DNA of 34,267 nt from positions 1-34,267 of the forward strand of contig CAYHZL010000015.1 of the NCBI GenBank assembly GCA_964361075.1, in the 5' to 3' direction. Under the pieces are notes generated by a model, which did no database searches, was not told the DNA's origin, and saw only the letters and a list, made by a program, of their open reading frames with translations. Every line of letters begins with the position of its first letter. Position 1 is the first letter of the stretch. This DNA is from CAYHZL01 sp964361075 (GTDB taxonomy: Bacteria; Bacteroidota; Ignavibacteria; UBA10030; UBA8401). The position numbers were made by a program, and so were the translations under genes. Shown piece after piece: positions 32,771-34,267 of this stretch.

Positions 32771-33367
32771 TTACGTCAGATACGGATGAAGTTGTTCACG
32801 CAAAAAAACACGGGCGCGGCGCAAGCGCGATTTTACCGCCGGCACAGAAATTTTCAAAATTTGTGCAGTCTCTTCTGCTGTTTGATGTTCAATATCTCGC
32901 AACACAAATACTACACGATAGTCTGCCGGTAATTTTTGAATTGCTGTATCCAACACACCGCGAAGTTCTTTCGTCATTACTTTTTCAATCGGTGATTCAT
33001 CCCACGATTGAATGAATGCATTTCCGTTCCCATTTTCATCCATGCGCGGGGCGTCAAGCGATTCCATTTCTGAATCTAACTTGCGCTTGCGATAGCTCAT
33101 TAAACAATTGTTTGCCACGATGGAATACAGCCACGTCGAAAATTTCGATTTGCCGTCAAACTGATCCAGCTTCCGATAGACATTGATAAACGTATCCTGA
33201 AACGATTCGTCTGCCTTGTTTTTATCGCGGCACAATTTAAATGAAAAACCATGCACCATCGGTTCGTAGCGGCGCACTAAATGCGTAAATGCCCGCACAT
33301 CTCCTGTGCGCGATTGCGCAATCAGTTCTTCATCTGAAATTTCTGAAATAGATATTTTTTCTTTCAT
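32771..33367 (-). CDS. ECF-type RNA polymerase sigma factor
   Basis: 198-aa extracytoplasmic-function sigma-70 factor. Region 2 covers about 25-95 (FTHLVRRYEPMVHGFSFKLC, DTFINVYRKLDQFDGKSKFSTWLYSIVANN) and region 4 about 135-195, with AEETAQILKISVPAVKSRLRRAR as the helix-turn-helix. It belongs to the RpoE-like group. It is first in the minus-strand set of thiol genes and is followed by its anti-sigma factor. Auto-control is likely. Confidence 0.95.
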   Translation of the reverse strand: MKEKISISEISDEELIAQSRTGDVRAFTHLVRRYEPMVHGFSFKLCRDKNKADESFQDTFINVYRKLDQFDGKSKFSTWLYSIVANNCLMSYRKRKLDSEMESLDAPRMDENGNGNAFIQSWDESPIEKVMTKELRGVLDTAIQKLPADYRVVFVLRDIEHQTAEETAQILKISVPAVKSRLRRARVFLREQLHPYLT

Positions 33368-33404
33368 TCTCTATGATGCAGTCAAATTAAAAATGATTCA
33401 TCAA

Positions 33405-33438
33405 CAAAAGTGTACAATATTTTATGTAGAATTACAAA
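33405..33438 (-). promoter_or_regulatory. Candidate promoter of the ECF sigma operon
   Basis: Minus strand TTTG (33438-33435), 20 bases, then TACACTTTTG (33414-33405). It approximates the Bacteroidota -33/-7 pattern, with one extra base in the second box, and ends 38 bp before the sigma ATG. The call is weak; an ECF-type promoter may be used instead. Confidence 0.3.
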
Positions 33439-33484
33439 AAAATACCATGATATTCTTACTGTCGTTTGACAAAGCATTCTAATC

Positions 33485-33558
33485 ACGGATGGGCATCCGT
33501 GCCTACATGTATTTATATTGAATTATAATTTTTGTAGGAATGGACGCCCGTCCATTCC
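33485..33558. repeat. Dispersed repeat with two hairpins
   Basis: ACGGATG-GG-CATCCGT (33485-33500) and GGAATGGACG-CC-CGTCCATTCC (33537-33558) stand at the ends of an AT-rich centre, with GCCTACA and TGTAGG facing inward as further inverted sequence. It occupies the gap between rluE and the sigma gene, which otherwise holds no gene. Confidence 0.7.
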
Positions 33559-33655
33559 GCTTTTTCTATTTCGCGATTAATGCAGTTCGGTCTGTGCGGA
33601 AAAAATACTGATCGATTGTTTTAAAGAAGTGCTTTGTGCTTGCGAAGTTTTTTTC

Positions 33656-34198
33656 TTACAGAGAAACTTCTTTCCATTCTCCCGGTTTCATTCCGCCAAT
33701 ACTCCAGCCTGCAATTTTACTCCTCACTAATCGTAAAGTTGGAAAACCAACGGCAGCCGTCATTTTTCTTACCTGACGGTTTCGTCCTTCACGCAATGTT
33801 AATTCAATCCATGCTGTCGGTACATTTTTTCGAAATCGAATCGGTGGAATCCTTTCTGGAAGTTGCGGCTCTTCGTTCAATAAGTGTACGTCGGCAGGTT
33901 TTGTTTTTTGTCCTTCGATGAGAACACCGATACGCAATTGTTCTAATGCTTCTTCCGTTGGAATGCGTTCTACCTGCACAAGATATGTTCGCGGATGTTC
34001 GTACTTCGGCTCGAGCAAGCGATGCCGCACTTGATTATCGTTGGTGAGAAGCAACAAGCCCTCGCTGTCGTAATCCAATCTGCCAACCGGATACACATCG
34101 TTGGGAAATGGTCCGAAATCTTTCAAACATTTTTTTTCATCTTCGGAAGTAAATTGCGAAAGGACAAGGTAGGGTTTGTAGAAAAGGATATACTTCAT
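33656..34198 (-). CDS. rluE: 23S rRNA pseudouridine synthase, RluE-like
   Basis: RsuA/RluB/E-family pseudouridine synthase, 180 aa. The catalytic aspartate is in GRLDYDSEGLL (about 38-48), with the family phrases LTLREGRNRQVRKMTA and VGFPTLRLVR. The short length, absence of an S4 domain and the start YILFYKPYLVLSQFT fit RluE (23S rRNA U2457) better than RluB. I start at the ATG at 34198, because the 17 codons before it come from a dispersed repeat. Downstream is a gap with repeats. Confidence 0.92.
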   Translation of the reverse strand: MKYILFYKPYLVLSQFTSEDEKKCLKDFGPFPNDVYPVGRLDYDSEGLLLLTNDNQVRHRLLEPKYEHPRTYLVQVERIPTEEALEQLRIGVLIEGQKTKPADVHLLNEEPQLPERIPPIRFRKNVPTAWIELTLREGRNRQVRKMTAAVGFPTLRLVRSKIAGWSIGGMKPGEWKEVSL

Positions 34199-34210
34199 TC
34201 TTTCGTAACT

Positions 34211-34267
34211 AATCAGCGTTATTGTTGATTCAACTAATCCCTCCGCCAAAAAGACGGCGGACTTACA
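34211..34267. repeat. Dispersed repeat at the window end
   Basis: CGTTATTGTTGATTCAA (34217-34233) is an exact copy of 5808-5824 upstream of murC. It is followed by CCGCC-AAAAAGA-CGGCGG, a small hairpin. It lies directly upstream of rluE, and the feature is cut by the window end. Confidence 0.65.

Noticed and set aside
33656..34249. Longer rluE start with VESTITLISYER before MKYIL
   Set aside because: The extra codons come from the dispersed repeat at 34217-34233 and no relative of the family has such an extension.

Overview
The window is a chromosomal segment of a free-living Bacteroidota-type bacterium. It most resembles the Ignavibacteria/Chlorobi side of that group. This rests on the gene order of the division and cell-wall (dcw) cluster, on two promoters that fit the Bacteroidota -33/-7 pattern (TTTG or TTG, 19 bases, TAnnTT), on weak or missing Shine-Dalgarno sites at many genes, and on low GC with A-rich codons. 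The taxonomic call is inference; there is no rRNA gene in the window.

About 1-22,750 (minus strand): mfd and a HAD phosphatase, then a complete dcw cluster in the order mraZ-rsmH-ftsL-ftsI-murE-murF-mraY-murD-ftsW-murG-[unknown membrane protein]-murC-ftsQ-ftsA-ftsZ, ending in a clear intrinsic terminator after ftsZ. Together these genes make the UDP-MurNAc-pentapeptide (MurE has the meso-diaminopimelate signature), move it to lipid (MraY, MurG), polymerise and cross-link it at the septum (FtsW, FtsI) and build the Z-ring (FtsZ, FtsA, FtsQ, FtsL). A promoter with tandem MraZ boxes precedes mraZ. Five junctions in the cluster are opened up by palindromic dispersed repeats, while the other junctions are nearly gapless. 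One MITE-like repeat supplies the last codons of murD.

About 23,100-29,950 (plus strand): an exported M3 oligopeptidase, a one-gene regulatory island (HTH + GHKL ATPase + STAS-like DUF4325 protein behind a cluster of GTTGAC/GTCAAC inverted repeats), a glycerate-dehydrogenase-like enzyme, a small secreted protein, a Nudix hydrolase, a glycine-rich RRM RNA-binding protein, the stub of a RibD/DHFR-like gene, and DNA-3-methyladenine glycosylase I whose start codon appears to be ATA.

About 29,960-33,370 (minus strand): an ECF sigma factor and zinc-finger anti-sigma factor lead a compact set of thiol/sulfur genes (DUF2892, thioredoxin, FmdB-type zinc ribbon, membrane rhodanese, DUF6132, OsmC, DUF302), probably one redox or persulfide stress operon. 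An RluE-like pseudouridine synthase closes the window.

The most unusual content is the HTH-GHKL-DUF4325 gene with its operator array, the MITE that extends murD, the uncharacterised coupled dcw membrane protein, the non-canonical start of tag, and an 11-copy 21-bp repeat downstream of ftsZ. I found no tRNA, rRNA, CRISPR array, transposase or phage gene.
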